Assembly: GCA_965227095.1 (NCBI GenBank)
Contig: CBDDFL010000001.1
Coordinates: 2,294,001 to 2,358,000, forward strand
Length of the DNA stretch: 64,000 nucleotides
Direction: 5' to 3'
DNA from: JANQMY01 sp965227095
GTDB lineage: Bacteria; Pseudomonadota; Alphaproteobacteria; JANQMY01
The notes below the pieces were generated by a model. The model was not told the DNA's origin. It was given only the letters and a program-made list of their open reading frames with translations, and did no database searches. Below, piece after piece: positions 50,769 to 59,488 of the stretch; position 1 is the first letter of the stretch, and each line of letters starts with the position of its first letter. The position numbers and the translations under genes are program-made.

Positions 50769-52014
50769 ATCCGCCGTAGCGCACCTTTTTAGGTTTCGCA
50801 TTTCCGTCACCGGCGCGCACCGCGTCCACCGCGCTTTTAAGCACCTCTATATAGTCATCAATAACGGGGGCGTGGGCGGGTGTTAGCATTAAATGGATAC
50901 CGGGCGGTTCGGACGTGATGCTGGTGAACCACTGTTGTTCGAATATTTTTCCGTAAACGGAGAAAATATCGAGTTCGTCAGACCCGAACGCGATCAACCC
51001 TAATTGCGGTTTGCCGTGCACATGCAGTCCGTCAATACCATTCACCGCGTCTTCCAGTTTTTGACGCGTTTCAAGGACAATTTTCGCGTTCTTGCGGTAC
51101 CCTTCGACCCCCAGATAGTTCATCACAGCCCAGGCAGCGGCAATGGCGCCGCCGGGGCGCGTGCCCGCAGCGGTTGGGGTGACCATGCGACCCGCGGACC
51201 AATCCGCGCAATCGAAGATTTGATGCTTGTGCAGATCTTCATTGCGGTAGAGCACCGTGGAGGCGCCTTTGGCGGCGTAACCGTATTTGTGCAAGTCCGC
51301 AGACATGGAGCTGACGCCCTCCACGCCGAAATCGAAAACGGGCAGGTCAACGCCGTTCATGCGGGCAAAAGGCGCGAAATATCCGCCGACACAGGCATCC
51401 ACATGCATCCAAACGTCCCGTTTTTTGGCGACCGCGCCCAGCGCTTCGATGGGGTCGATCAGTCCGAACGGGTAGCAGGGGGCTGATCCGACCATCATAA
51501 TGGTACGGTCATTTATGGCGTTTTCCATGGCCGCCACATCCGCCACATGATCGTTGGTAAGGGGTATCCGGACGATTTTTAGGTTGAGATAGTGGCAGGC
51601 CCGATCAAATGCCAAATGGGCGGAATAGGGCACTAAGACTTCGGCATCATTTGTGTCGATACCGCGACTGCGCGCACAATCCCGCGCGGCTTTGACGGCC
51701 AGGAATATACTTTCGGACCCGCCGCTGGTCATGTTGCCAACGCCGGTGTCCGGTGCGTTCAACAGCGAGAGGCCCATTTGCACCACATCGTCTTCCATGC
51801 GCTTCAAACTTGGAAAGGCCATGGGCCCAAGCGCATTTTCCGACATGAACATGGTGTAGGCTTCTTTGGCGACTTTCAGCACATCGTCGCCCGCATAGAA
51901 CACATACATGCCCGTGCGTCCGTTACGCCAATCCATATCGCCGGCGCCAATCTCTTCCATTTGAGCTTTGAGGGAAGTCCAGTCTGTACCGCTATTTGGT
52001 AGGGTCTTGCGCAT
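50767..52014 (-). CDS. PLP-dependent decarboxylase/lyase, sphingosine-1-phosphate-lyase-like
   Basis: A 415-residue fold-type I group II decarboxylase. SGGSESIFLAVKAARD near residue 97 binds PLP phosphate, MHVDACVGGYFAPF near 207 provides the ring-nitrogen Asp, and SADLHKYGYAAKGAS places the Schiff-base Lys near residue 242. The Thr-Ser-Gly-Gly-Ser-Glu and HKYGY patterns are those of sphingosine-1-phosphate lyase and its bacterial relatives rather than of glutamate decarboxylase. No membrane anchor. AAAGG lies nine bases before the ATG. Its start overlaps the MFS gene end by 23 bases. Confidence 0.88.
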   Translation of the reverse strand: MRKTLPNSGTDWTSLKAQMEEIGAGDMDWRNGRTGMYVFYAGDDVLKVAKEAYTMFMSENALGPMAFPSLKRMEDDVVQMGLSLLNAPDTGVGNMTSGGSESIFLAVKAARDCARSRGIDTNDAEVLVPYSAHLAFDRACHYLNLKIVRIPLTNDHVADVAAMENAINDRTIMMVGSAPCYPFGLIDPIEALGAVAKKRDVWMHVDACVGGYFAPFARMNGVDLPVFDFGVEGVSSMSADLHKYGYAAKGASTVLYRNEDLHKHQIFDCADWSAGRMVTPTAAGTRPGGAIAAAWAVMNYLGVEGYRKNAKIVLETRQKLEDAVNGIDGLHVHGKPQLGLIAFGSDELDIFSVYGKIFEQQWFTSITSEPPGIHLMLTPAHAPVIDDYIEVLKSAVDAVRAGDGNAKPKKVRYGG

Positions 52015-53395
52015 CGGGCGTACCTTTCAAATGAGGGGGAGGTTGGGGAATGCTTTCCGTGACTTTCGGCGCGGCCGCTTCAGCTTCTTTTGCGACGCGG
52101 GCCAAGTCTTGATTGATGGTGCGGGCGGCGAGCAGGTAGTGCCCCGACGACCACACATAGGCAATGGTTGAGAAGAGCAGCGCGTAGCGCAGCGATTCAG
52201 CGCCATACGTCGGGCTTAAGAACAGGCTTAACTCACCGATGGCATAGGGGCCAAGGCCGAGACCGATGAGGTTTAGAATGAACAGCAATATAGATGCCGC
52301 CACGGCCCTCATGCGAATGCCGACCAGCCCTTGGGTCATGGCAAATGTTGGGCCCAGATAGAAGGCACCCATCAGTGCGGGGATAAGGTAAAGCAATAGG
52401 GCGGTATACGGATTGTCTACCAAGAATGCCATGATCATGAGGGGGATCGGGATGATCATGCCGATGGCGGGAATCCACATATACCAACGCTTGTCTTCCT
52501 GGCCATACCGGTCGGATAGATAACCGCCCAGAAAGGTACCAAGACCGCCCGCCAGGCCGGCGATCAAGGCAAGATAGGTTCCCAACTCGCCGGTCGACAT
52601 GCCGTGCGACCGAATAAAAAAGGACGGCAGCCATTGGCCCAGTCCATAACCTAAGAAGGCGTGCAGCGCTGCGGCGATCGACAAATGGCGGAAGGATTTG
52701 CTGCGCCATAGCGTGTCGAACACTTCGCGGACGGGCGGCGCTTCGGCGGCCGCGGCAATGCGTTGGGCTTCCGCCATGCCACGGGGCGGTTCGCGCAGGA
52801 AAATGAACACGATCAGGGCAAGGATAATGCCGGGTGCGCCGACGGCGACAAATGCCATGCGCCAGCCGAAGAACTCGTTGATCCACCCCCCTGCGAGATA
52901 GCCGAACATGACACCGATGGGGATGCCGAGTGCGTAAATAGACAGGGCGGTGGCCCGTTGTTCCGGCCCAAAATAATCAGAGATCAGAGAATGGGCGGGT
53001 GGGCTGCACCCGGCCTCGCCGACACCCACCCCCACGCGGGCAAGCGCCAGGGTCGCAAAGTTCACGGCGGCGCCACACAGGGCGGTCATCAAGCTCCACG
53101 TGGCCAGCGCCGCGGCGATGATCCAGGTGCGCCGGGTCGTGTCTGCAAAACGCGCAATGGGAATGCCCAACGTTGCGTAAAACAGGGCAAAGGCAACGCC
53201 GCTGATCAACCCGAGGTCCCGGTCGTTCAGGTTCAGATCGTGTTTTATGGATTCCTGTAAAACCGACAGGATCTGCCGGTCGATAAAGTTAAATATGTAG
53301 ACCAGGAGCAGAAGCCCCAAGGCGAACCATTTGTAACTTTCGCTGAATTCAGCCTCGGCGGGTTGGCCCGCTTTGACAGCCTCCGGAACGCTCAC
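51992..53395 (-). CDS. Spinster-type MFS transporter
   Basis: About 467 residues, 12 helices. YKWFALGLLLLVYIFNFIDRQ in the first helix, with the buried Asp in FNFIDRQIL, is characteristic of the Spinster family; the RFADTTRRTWII loop and RVGVGVGEAGCSPPAHSLISDYF block follow. Vertebrate Spns2 exports sphingosine-1-phosphate (established knowledge); bacterial members' substrates are mostly unknown. I favour the GTG at 53395 (GGGGTG upstream); an in-frame ATG at 53491 would add 32 residues. Its last 23 bases overlap the start of the S1P-lyase-like gene, so the pair is an operon. Confidence 0.88.
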   Translation of the reverse strand: MSVPEAVKAGQPAEAEFSESYKWFALGLLLLVYIFNFIDRQILSVLQESIKHDLNLNDRDLGLISGVAFALFYATLGIPIARFADTTRRTWIIAAALATWSLMTALCGAAVNFATLALARVGVGVGEAGCSPPAHSLISDYFGPEQRATALSIYALGIPIGVMFGYLAGGWINEFFGWRMAFVAVGAPGIILALIVFIFLREPPRGMAEAQRIAAAAEAPPVREVFDTLWRSKSFRHLSIAAALHAFLGYGLGQWLPSFFIRSHGMSTGELGTYLALIAGLAGGLGTFLGGYLSDRYGQEDKRWYMWIPAIGMIIPIPLMIMAFLVDNPYTALLLYLIPALMGAFYLGPTFAMTQGLVGIRMRAVAASILLFILNLIGLGLGPYAIGELSLFLSPTYGAESLRYALLFSTIAYVWSSGHYLLAARTINQDLARVAKEAEAAAPKVTESIPQPPPHLKGTPDAQDPTK

Positions 53396-53527
53396 GCGGG
53401 CACCCCATTTCTTGTTTTGTTTCGCTTCCCTGCGGGTCATCCTACAGGCGTTTTGGACCGCCGCAAGTCTTTCCAGGGGCTGAGGCGTCATGGTAGCCTA
53501 CGGAAAAACATACCGGGAGGATGAGAT

Positions 53528-54400
53528 ATGGCTGTCATGCCGTCCACGCAAGATCCACAGTTTGATGTGGCGTTTTCCATTAATCCCTTAACGCCCAACA
53601 TCGGCGCCGTGATCGAAAACATCGATCTGGGGGACGCGCTGGCGGACAAGGAAATCGATGCTCTCCGAGCGGCCTTGTTGGAATGGAAAGTTCTTTTCTT
53701 CCGCGACCAGCAGATAACGCGCCAGCAACACATCGCGTTTGCGCGTCGATTTGGTGATCTGGAAATCCATCCCGCAACCCCGGCCGATCAACCGGACCCG
53801 GAAGTGCTGCACATTATTCACAACGAAAAAAGCCGCGGCCAAGAAAACAATTGGCATTCTGATGTGACCTGGCGTCCGGAACCTTCCCTGGGGTCAATCC
53901 TCCGTGCGGTTGAGGTGCCGCCGGTCGGCGGCGACACCCTGTTTTGCGATATGTACGCGGCCTATGACGGGTTGTCCGAAAAGATGAAGGAAATCGTTTG
54001 TGGGCTGGAAGCTGAACATTCCTTTGTGCGCGTGTTCGGAAAACGCTTGGCCGCGAACGATCCAGAAAAAGTGAAGCTGCTTGCGGAGAAATATCCAACG
54101 CAAGTTCACCCGGTCGTCCGCACCCATCCTGAAACCGGGCAGCGGGGCCTCTATGTGAACAGTGGGTTCGTCGAACGTATTGTTGGCCTCTCCAGCAAAG
54201 AAAGTGCGGATCTGTTGGATCATCTCTACGAACAAGCGCGGGTCCCGGAATATCAGTGCCGCTTCAAATGGGAAAAGAACTCGATTGCCTTCTGGGACAA
54301 CCGGGCCTGTCAACATTACGCAGCGTCTGATTATTTCCCTCAACGCCGGGCGATGGAACGGGTCACGATTTGCGGTGACCGTCCGTTCTTTACACCCTGA
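53528..54400 (+). CDS. TauD/TfdA-family 2-oxoglutarate dioxygenase
   Basis: A 290-residue Fe(II)/2OG dioxygenase. Iron ligands are His and Asp in NNWHSDVTW near residues 108-111 and His in CQHYAASDY near 262; Arg in RRAMERVTI near 276 binds 2-oxoglutarate. SGFVERIVGLSSKESADLLDHL is a TfdA/TauD hallmark. Substrates in the family include taurine, phenoxyacetates and alkyl sulfates. Divergent from the Spinster gene and overlapping the convergent EamA gene by 11 bases. Confidence 0.93.
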   Translation: MAVMPSTQDPQFDVAFSINPLTPNIGAVIENIDLGDALADKEIDALRAALLEWKVLFFRDQQITRQQHIAFARRFGDLEIHPATPADQPDPEVLHIIHNEKSRGQENNWHSDVTWRPEPSLGSILRAVEVPPVGGDTLFCDMYAAYDGLSEKMKEIVCGLEAEHSFVRVFGKRLAANDPEKVKLLAEKYPTQVHPVVRTHPETGQRGLYVNSGFVERIVGLSSKESADLLDHLYEQARVPEYQCRFKWEKNSIAFWDNRACQHYAASDYFPQRRAMERVTICGDRPFFTP

Positions 54401-55253
54401 GCAGGACGATCCCAATCACCACGCCAATCGCCGCATAAACCTTTGCGGGCGTCATCCGCTCGCCGAGGAAGACCGTCCCGATCAGAGCGGCGAAGATGAC
54501 ACTGGTTTCGCGTAACGCGGCCACAATGGGCACCGGCGCTTGGGTGTAAGCCCACAGCACGATCCAATAGCCGATCAGGGCGATGGCCCCGGCGATGAGG
54601 CCGGCACCCCAGTCGGTGCGCATGGCGGTCAGGGCAGCCCGGCCCCGCAGGCCCACGCACACCAGGAAAATCATGATGCCGTCGAGGAAGCACATCCACA
54701 TGACGAACACATGGGGCCCCGTCTCAAGCCGGGCGCCTGCGGCATCGATCAGCGTATAGGCGGCGATCAACGCCGCGGTGATGGCGGCATAGATAAATGG
54801 CTTCAATCGTGTGCCGGGTGCCGCCCCGCTCCACAAAGCCAACAGCATGATCGAGCCGATCAAGAAGGCCAACCCCACCGTCGTCGCCACATCGAAGGCG
54901 ACGCCCAGGACCAGAACCGAAACGATGGCCACGATCAGCGGTCCGCCGCCCCGGGCGATGGGGTAGATTTGTCCCAGATCGCCATGGGTGTAGGCCACAC
55001 TCAGGAAGTAGTTGTAGAATGTATGGACGCCCACGGACAGAACCATGATCTGCCAAAACAGAGGATCAGCGGGGATCTCAAAGAAGGGCAGGGCGACCGC
55101 CGCCAAAATGCCACCGCCCAATCCGATCAAGGCCATGCCGACCAGACGATCCGAGCGGGATTTTATGAAAGCGTTCCAAGACGCATGCGAAATTGCGGTC
55201 GCAAGGACCATTAAAAGGACAACTGTTTCCAAAACCAAGAACCCTGGCGGCAC
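54390..55253 (-). CDS. EamA/DMT-family transporter
   Basis: A 287-residue inner-membrane protein with ten helices in two repeated EamA halves; SHASWNAFIKSRSDRL after helix 1 and the closing AALRETSVIFAALIGTVFLGERMTPAKVYAAIGVVIG of the second repeat are typical of drug/metabolite transporters. Substrate unknown. Starts with GTG at 55253, 15 bases after the upstream membrane gene's stop. Its last 11 bases overlap the TauD-like gene. Confidence 0.88.
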   Translation of the reverse strand: MPPGFLVLETVVLLMVLATAISHASWNAFIKSRSDRLVGMALIGLGGGILAAVALPFFEIPADPLFWQIMVLSVGVHTFYNYFLSVAYTHGDLGQIYPIARGGGPLIVAIVSVLVLGVAFDVATTVGLAFLIGSIMLLALWSGAAPGTRLKPFIYAAITAALIAAYTLIDAAGARLETGPHVFVMWMCFLDGIMIFLVCVGLRGRAALTAMRTDWGAGLIAGAIALIGYWIVLWAYTQAPVPIVAALRETSVIFAALIGTVFLGERMTPAKVYAAIGVVIGIVLLRV

Positions 55254-55268
55254 ATCGAACAGATGCGG

Positions 55269-55880
55269 CTAAAGCAGGGTCATACCATAGGAAACGCCCA
55301 TCAAGACAAGGATCCAATGAAGGGGATTGAACCGAAACGGGCCGACCCGCACATAGGCGGCGAATAAGGCCGTCAGCACCAACCCCCCGGCAAGAGCCGC
55401 CGGAATGATCGCCGGCCCCAGAGTCCCCGACGTCAGCCCGATCTCAGCCATATCCGCCGCGAGGATCCAAAGGGCGACAGCGACAAGGATCCCGATCCAC
55501 ACCTCCAGCAGGGTGAGCGCCCCGAAACTGTCGTGGGACGCAAGCGCCGTGCTGCTTTGGTTGGCGATAATGGTCTGGCGGGCAGAAATGGTCATCAAGG
55601 AAATGCACAAGCCGCCAAGAGAAAACGCAATGCCCACATGTTTCAGCGGTTCCACCGGGACCACCAGTGTCAGTAGGTCAAACGCGGCCAGCCGAAATTT
55701 CTGGAAACCGTTAAAAATATCCGCATACGGATTAGGTAATTGGTCCACAGGCAGAAATAACACCGCCCATTCCAAAGCCAATGTGGTCGTAAACAGCCAG
55801 AATGCCATCCACAATAGGATTTGAACGAACAGGCCGCCGCGCTTCGCCTGTGGCTCATCCCCCGTCGTGTCACTATTCAT
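55269..55880 (-). CDS. membrane protein of unknown function, five helices
   Basis: A 203-residue hydrophobic protein. After a hydrophilic N-terminal stretch (MNSDTTGDEPQAKRGG) there are helices near residues 19-42 (FVQILLWMAFWLFTTTLALE), 80-98, 120-140, 150-175 and 183-203. No family recognised. I use the ATG at 55880; a longer frame begins at 55898. It precedes the EamA gene on the same strand with a 15-base gap and may act with it. Confidence 0.7.
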   Translation of the reverse strand: MNSDTTGDEPQAKRGGLFVQILLWMAFWLFTTTLALEWAVLFLPVDQLPNPYADIFNGFQKFRLAAFDLLTLVVPVEPLKHVGIAFSLGGLCISLMTISARQTIIANQSSTALASHDSFGALTLLEVWIGILVAVALWILAADMAEIGLTSGTLGPAIIPAALAGGLVLTALFAAYVRVGPFRFNPLHWILVLMGVSYGMTLL

Positions 55881-56005
55881 AAAGCACTGGGCCCCCATCC
55901 CAGCTCAGATCCCGCTTAATTTATCATGGCCGGATTGTCAGGAATGTGAACCTTTTTTGTCCCTCGGCGGCGCGCGCGGCCCGCCGCGGGACGATGCGGC
56001 TGGTG

Positions 56006-57028
56006 TTAAACCGCTTGATCAGGCCCTAGGCGCACCAGCATCTTGCCTTTGTTGGCGCCGCTGAACAGGCCCATAAAGGCTTTGGGGGCGTTCTCCACAC
56101 CTTCGAAGATGGTTTCTTCGTATTTCACCTGGCCGCTTTTGATCATTGGCCCCACCTCAGAGATGAAGTCGCCCAGCAGATCGAAATGGTCCGACACAAT
56201 AAACCCCTTGATCAAAATGCGCCGCGGCACGGTGTTGATCATGTTGTACACCGGTGGCGGGTTGGTGGCGTTGTATTGGTCGATCATGCCGCAGACCGCG
56301 ATGCGGCCAAAATCATTCATGCTGAACAGCGCGGCGTCCAAGTGTTCCGAGCCCACATTGTCGAAATACATGTCGATGCCTTTCGGGGCAAGCTTGGCAA
56401 GCTCCGCAGACAGATTATCGACTTTCTTGTAGTTGATGGCGTCATCGACACCGGCTTCGCTTTTCAGCCAGTCAATCTTATCGTCAGACCCGGCGGACCC
56501 GATGACCGTGACACCCTTGGCCTTCGCAAGCTGGCAAACCACAGACCCGACCGCACCACTGGCGGCGGACACAAATATCGTTTCGCCTTCTTTGGGCTGA
56601 CAAATCAGATTAAGGCCCGCATAGGCGGTCAGCCCCGGCATGCCCAACACCCCTAGATAGGCCGACAAAGGGGCCACATTGGGGTCAACCGGCGTGATCA
56701 GATCGCCATTGGTGACAAAAGCTTCGCGCCAGCCCAACATGCTTTGAACGTAACTTCCAACGGGGAATTTTTCGTTCTCGGATTCGACAACTTGACCAAT
56801 GGCTCCGCCTTCCAAGGGTTTGCCGAGTTGGAAGCCCGCCACATAGCTCTTTCGTGTGGTCATCCGCCCCCGCATATACGGGTCCACGGACATAAAGACA
56901 TTCCGTACCAGGAATTCACCGGCCTGGGGGGCGGGCAAATCCACCTCTTCCAATTGAAAGGTGCTGTCGTCCGGCATGCCGTCCGGCGCGCTCGCGAAAA
57001 GGATCTGCTTTGATTTTCGATTGGACAT
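56006..57028 (-). CDS. NADP-dependent MDR oxidoreductase (CurA / leukotriene B4 dehydrogenase-like)
   Basis: A 340-residue zinc-free medium-chain reductase. NVFMSVDPYMRGRM near residue 44 is the CurA/PTGR substrate-domain mark, FVSAASGAVGSVVCQLAK near 150 binds NADPH, and YFDNVGSEHLDAAL follows. Members reduce enone double bonds of curcumin, prostaglandin-like or quinone substrates. Soluble. It is divergent from the TraB/GumN gene and lies alone. Confidence 0.93.
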   Translation of the reverse strand: MSNRKSKQILFASAPDGMPDDSTFQLEEVDLPAPQAGEFLVRNVFMSVDPYMRGRMTTRKSYVAGFQLGKPLEGGAIGQVVESENEKFPVGSYVQSMLGWREAFVTNGDLITPVDPNVAPLSAYLGVLGMPGLTAYAGLNLICQPKEGETIFVSAASGAVGSVVCQLAKAKGVTVIGSAGSDDKIDWLKSEAGVDDAINYKKVDNLSAELAKLAPKGIDMYFDNVGSEHLDAALFSMNDFGRIAVCGMIDQYNATNPPPVYNMINTVPRRILIKGFIVSDHFDLLGDFISEVGPMIKSGQVKYEETIFEGVENAPKAFMGLFSGANKGKMLVRLGPDQAV

Positions 57029-57161
57029 GATTGCCTCCTGTTTGGTTGGTTTATGGGGAATTCTTGTGTTTTTTCCGTACGTCTTAACGAGATCCTTTAG
57101 AAGGCGTTAAGCGTAGATCTGTATGGTCGGGCGGAGTTCAACTGAAACGGTTCCCGTGACC

Positions 57162-58094
57162 ATGCTGCGTTCTCTCCGTCAATCGGCGCTTCTTGTCGCC
57201 GTCGCGTTTGCGTTCCTTTCATCATATGTGCCCGCCTTGGCCGAAGGCCAGTTTTCTTTCGAACAGGCGGCCTATGACCAATCCGGCAACCAGCCGGGGC
57301 TGTGGTACGTGCAAGGCGAGGGCGGTCCGGTATGGATTTTCGGCACCATTCACCTTCTGCCCACCGGCTTTGCCTGGCGTACCGAGGGCGTTAATCAGGC
57401 GCTCAGCACCACGGACGTGATTGTTCTGGAAGCGCCTGTGGGCGGCGAACACGCCCAGCGCACGGTCGCGGCCATCCGCCGTTATGCGCAAGTGCACCCG
57501 AACAAGTCAATTCGCGCCCTGGTTCCAGATTTCCAACAGCCCCGTGCAGAAATGATCTCGGCCCAATTCGGCATTCCTTGGGCCCGCATTCAGGACCTGC
57601 CGCCCTGGCTGGGGGGCATTATGCTGGCGCAAAGCCTCTATGCATCTCTGGGCTTTTCACCGGAATCAGGCATTGAGCAGGCCTTGGTCAGTGACCCCTC
57701 TCTTCACGGCAAGCGCTGGCAATTCTTCGAAACACCGGAAGAACAGCTCGGCTTTTTCGCCAAACAGCCCGCCCAAGTGCAGATCGACATGTTCTTGTCG
57801 ACATTGTCGCAAATGGAAGAAGGGGGCCATTTGGTGTCTGAGATGTTCGCGGCCTGGGCGTCCGGCGATATCGACAAGATGGATCAGCTCTTCAACAAGA
57901 ATATGAAACAGCAATCGCCGAAGCTTTACAAAACGCTGGTGGTTGACCGGAACAAGAACTGGGTGCCTCGGATCGAAGTGATGTTGCGCGATCCCAAGAC
58001 CTATTTCGTGGCGGTGGGGGCTGGGCATTTAGGGGGCCCGACCGGCGTGATCGCGTTGCTTGAAAAACGCGGCTACGAGGTCAAAACGCAGTAA
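57162..58094 (+). CDS. TraB/GumN-family exported protein
   Basis: About 310 residues. Signal peptide LLVAVAFAFLSSYVPALA, probably cut before EGQFS, so periplasmic. The TraB/GumN/PrgY (Tiki-like) fold has two His motifs: IFGTIHLLPTG near residue 62 and VGAGHLGGPTG near the C terminus, which suggests a metalloprotease-like site. The role in bacteria is unknown. No clear ribosome site; an ATG at 57123 would add 13 residues before the signal, so I prefer 57162. A tRNA gene lies 15 bases downstream on the other strand. Confidence 0.88.
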   Translation: MLRSLRQSALLVAVAFAFLSSYVPALAEGQFSFEQAAYDQSGNQPGLWYVQGEGGPVWIFGTIHLLPTGFAWRTEGVNQALSTTDVIVLEAPVGGEHAQRTVAAIRRYAQVHPNKSIRALVPDFQQPRAEMISAQFGIPWARIQDLPPWLGGIMLAQSLYASLGFSPESGIEQALVSDPSLHGKRWQFFETPEEQLGFFAKQPAQVQIDMFLSTLSQMEEGGHLVSEMFAAWASGDIDKMDQLFNKNMKQQSPKLYKTLVVDRNKNWVPRIEVMLRDPKTYFVAVGAGHLGGPTGVIALLEKRGYEVKTQ

Positions 58095-58109
58095 AAGCGA
58101 TAGAAGAAG

Positions 58110-58184
58110 TGGCTGGGGTGGAAGGATTCGAACCTTCGATGCCGATACCAAAAACCGGTGCCTTAACCACTTGGCCACACCCCA
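58110..58184 (-). tRNA. tRNA-Gln (anticodon TTG)
   Basis: The minus strand folds as a full cloverleaf: acceptor arms TGGGGTG and CACCCCA, D-arm GTGGCCAAGTGGTTAAGGC, anticodon stem CCGGT..ATCGG around TTTTGGT with anticodon TTG, T-arm GGTTCGAATCC, and encoded CCA. Seventy-five bases including CCA. The U1-A72-type first pair (T1/A72) is a tRNA-Gln mark. Confidence 0.97.
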
Positions 58185-58390
58185 ACAGAATCGGTCTCTT
58201 TTGAGAGAAGCCGGAAAATAACCACTTCGCTTGCCGATCTCAAGCCTTTCCTACAGGCGGGGGCTTAAGAAAGGTTTAGGGCGTCCTTCCCGACCGCTCA
58301 TTCCCGCAAAAGCGGGAATCTCCCAAAATTTCGGCACAGAGATCCCGGTTCACCGCAGGGCGGCGACCGGGATGCGCGGGCGTCGGCCAT

Positions 58391-58538
58391 GGGCGCATGG
58401 GGTTCATCCAAAATCGAACACCCGGCCAGCCCGCTCCCCCTCCCAAACCACCCGGATACGGTACCCTAGCGGGTGGTTGGGCCGGGGGAGTGGGGATGGC
58501 GAAGCGCCATATAAACTGGGCGCATGGGGTTCATCCAA
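58391..58538 (+). repeat. 21-base direct repeats flanking a 57-base near-palindrome
   Basis: The same 21 bases (beginning GGGCGCATGG, ending TTCATCCAA) occur at 58391-58411 and 58518-58538. Between them, 58434-58454 pairs with 58470-58490 (CTCCCCCTCC... against ...CCGGGGGAG) with few mismatches. Looks like a small non-coding inserted element. Confidence 0.7.
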
Positions 58539-58579
58539 CTTTGTGACCTGTTATCCCCGTCCGCCATATGAAAGGTGTC

Positions 58580-58677
58580 ATCCCAGGGTTCGTCCCTGGG
58601 ATCCAGGAACACAATTTTAAGAGCAAGCGGCTCTGGATTGCCGGGACCACGCGAATTCTATTCGCTCGCCCGGCAAT
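58580..58677 (+). repeat. hairpin plus two-tier hairpin repeat
   Basis: First stem ATCCCAGGG / CCCTGGGAT with loop TTCGT (58580-58602). Second structure: outer arms ATTGCCGGG (58637-58645) and CCCGGCAAT (58669-58677) enclose inner arms GCGAAT / ATTCGC around TCT (58651-58665). Same stem-on-stem plan as the elements around the GIY-YIG gene. Confidence 0.75.
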
Positions 58678-58768
58678 GGCGCCTTTTTGGCTTGGCGTGT
58701 TTGATCCTGCATCCCTATTCACAAATCAAAGAGCGGCCTCCCAACCCGAAATATAGGATATGCTTATA

Positions 58769-59299
58769 TTAGCCATTCATCAAGACGGTTTGACCGTCCC
58801 AGGATTTGGCGGCTTCTCGAACGGACTCAAACAGCTTCTTGGTTCCGGGTGCCAGATCTGCGATCTCGAAGACCGTTCCGAAATCCAGGCCGGTGTCAAA
58901 ATAGATGAAGCGGGTGCCGCCGCCGCTGCCTTCAAACAAAACGTCGCCGCCCCGCGCGTCGAATTCCTGGACGTAACGATCATAATCCTCGGACGACGGC
59001 CATGAGGAAACATGCTGCAACCCGCCGCGACCCCCCGTTGCGTCTAGAAATTCCCGGTAACAAGAGGGGTGGTCGTCTAGTGTTTCGATGAGTTCAATTT
59101 GAAGGTCGCCACTATTTGCGACGGCAATTCTGCATTGCGCTTCGGTTGGCGTGCCGCGATACACCATGCGGTCAAATTTTAGGGGGCCAAAATCGAGCCA
59201 CGGCCCGACGCCCAAAACCTCCGCCCAATGTGTCATGGCAATGTCCAAATTTGGCACGACATATCCATTCTGTGTGATCTCGCCAAAACGGTGACTCAT
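58769..59299 (-). CDS. VOC-family protein (glyoxalase-like)
   Basis: A 176-residue protein of the glyoxalase_4/VOC type. NGYVVPNLDIAMTHWAEVLGVGPW is the first module, GLQHVSSWPSSEDYDRYVQEF (His near residue 95) the second, and GTVFEIADL supplies a Glu near 146. The usual first-module His is not evident (Gln10 or Tyr13 occupies the place), so the metal site may be incomplete. Substrate unknown. AAGGGAAGG precedes the ATG. Confidence 0.85.
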   Translation of the reverse strand: MSHRFGEITQNGYVVPNLDIAMTHWAEVLGVGPWLDFGPLKFDRMVYRGTPTEAQCRIAVANSGDLQIELIETLDDHPSCYREFLDATGGRGGLQHVSSWPSSEDYDRYVQEFDARGGDVLFEGSGGGTRFIYFDTGLDFGTVFEIADLAPGTKKLFESVREAAKSWDGQTVLMNG

Positions 59300-59488
59300 G
59301 AGCCTTCCCTTCCTTGTTCATCAGGCTAACCCAGGTGAGGGGAAACAGTCACGGGACCTCCCCCTGGCATACCCGTTGCACTGATATAACAAAATTGGCG
59401 TGCCTTGTTTCAAAATAGGACACGCCGGAATGCCCAAAGAGCCGGAGTGGCGCCGCCCTGACCGGCCGATATGTGTGGAGGATATCCC

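Larger units (their letters stand above)
58185..58768. other. 584-base repeat-rich spacer
   Basis: No gene seen. It contains, in order: hairpin ATTCCCGC / GCGGGAAT (58300-58319), a 21-base direct repeat (58391-58411 and 58518-58538) flanking a long near-palindrome (58434-58490), and two successive hairpins (58580-58602 and 58637-58677). It follows the tRNA gene and ends at the VOC gene stop. Confidence 0.7.

Noticed and set aside
58110..58768. tRNA-Gln as integration site for a mobile element
   Set aside because: No integrase gene, and I found no second copy of the tRNA 3' end in the spacer; the adjacent repeats are small hairpins.
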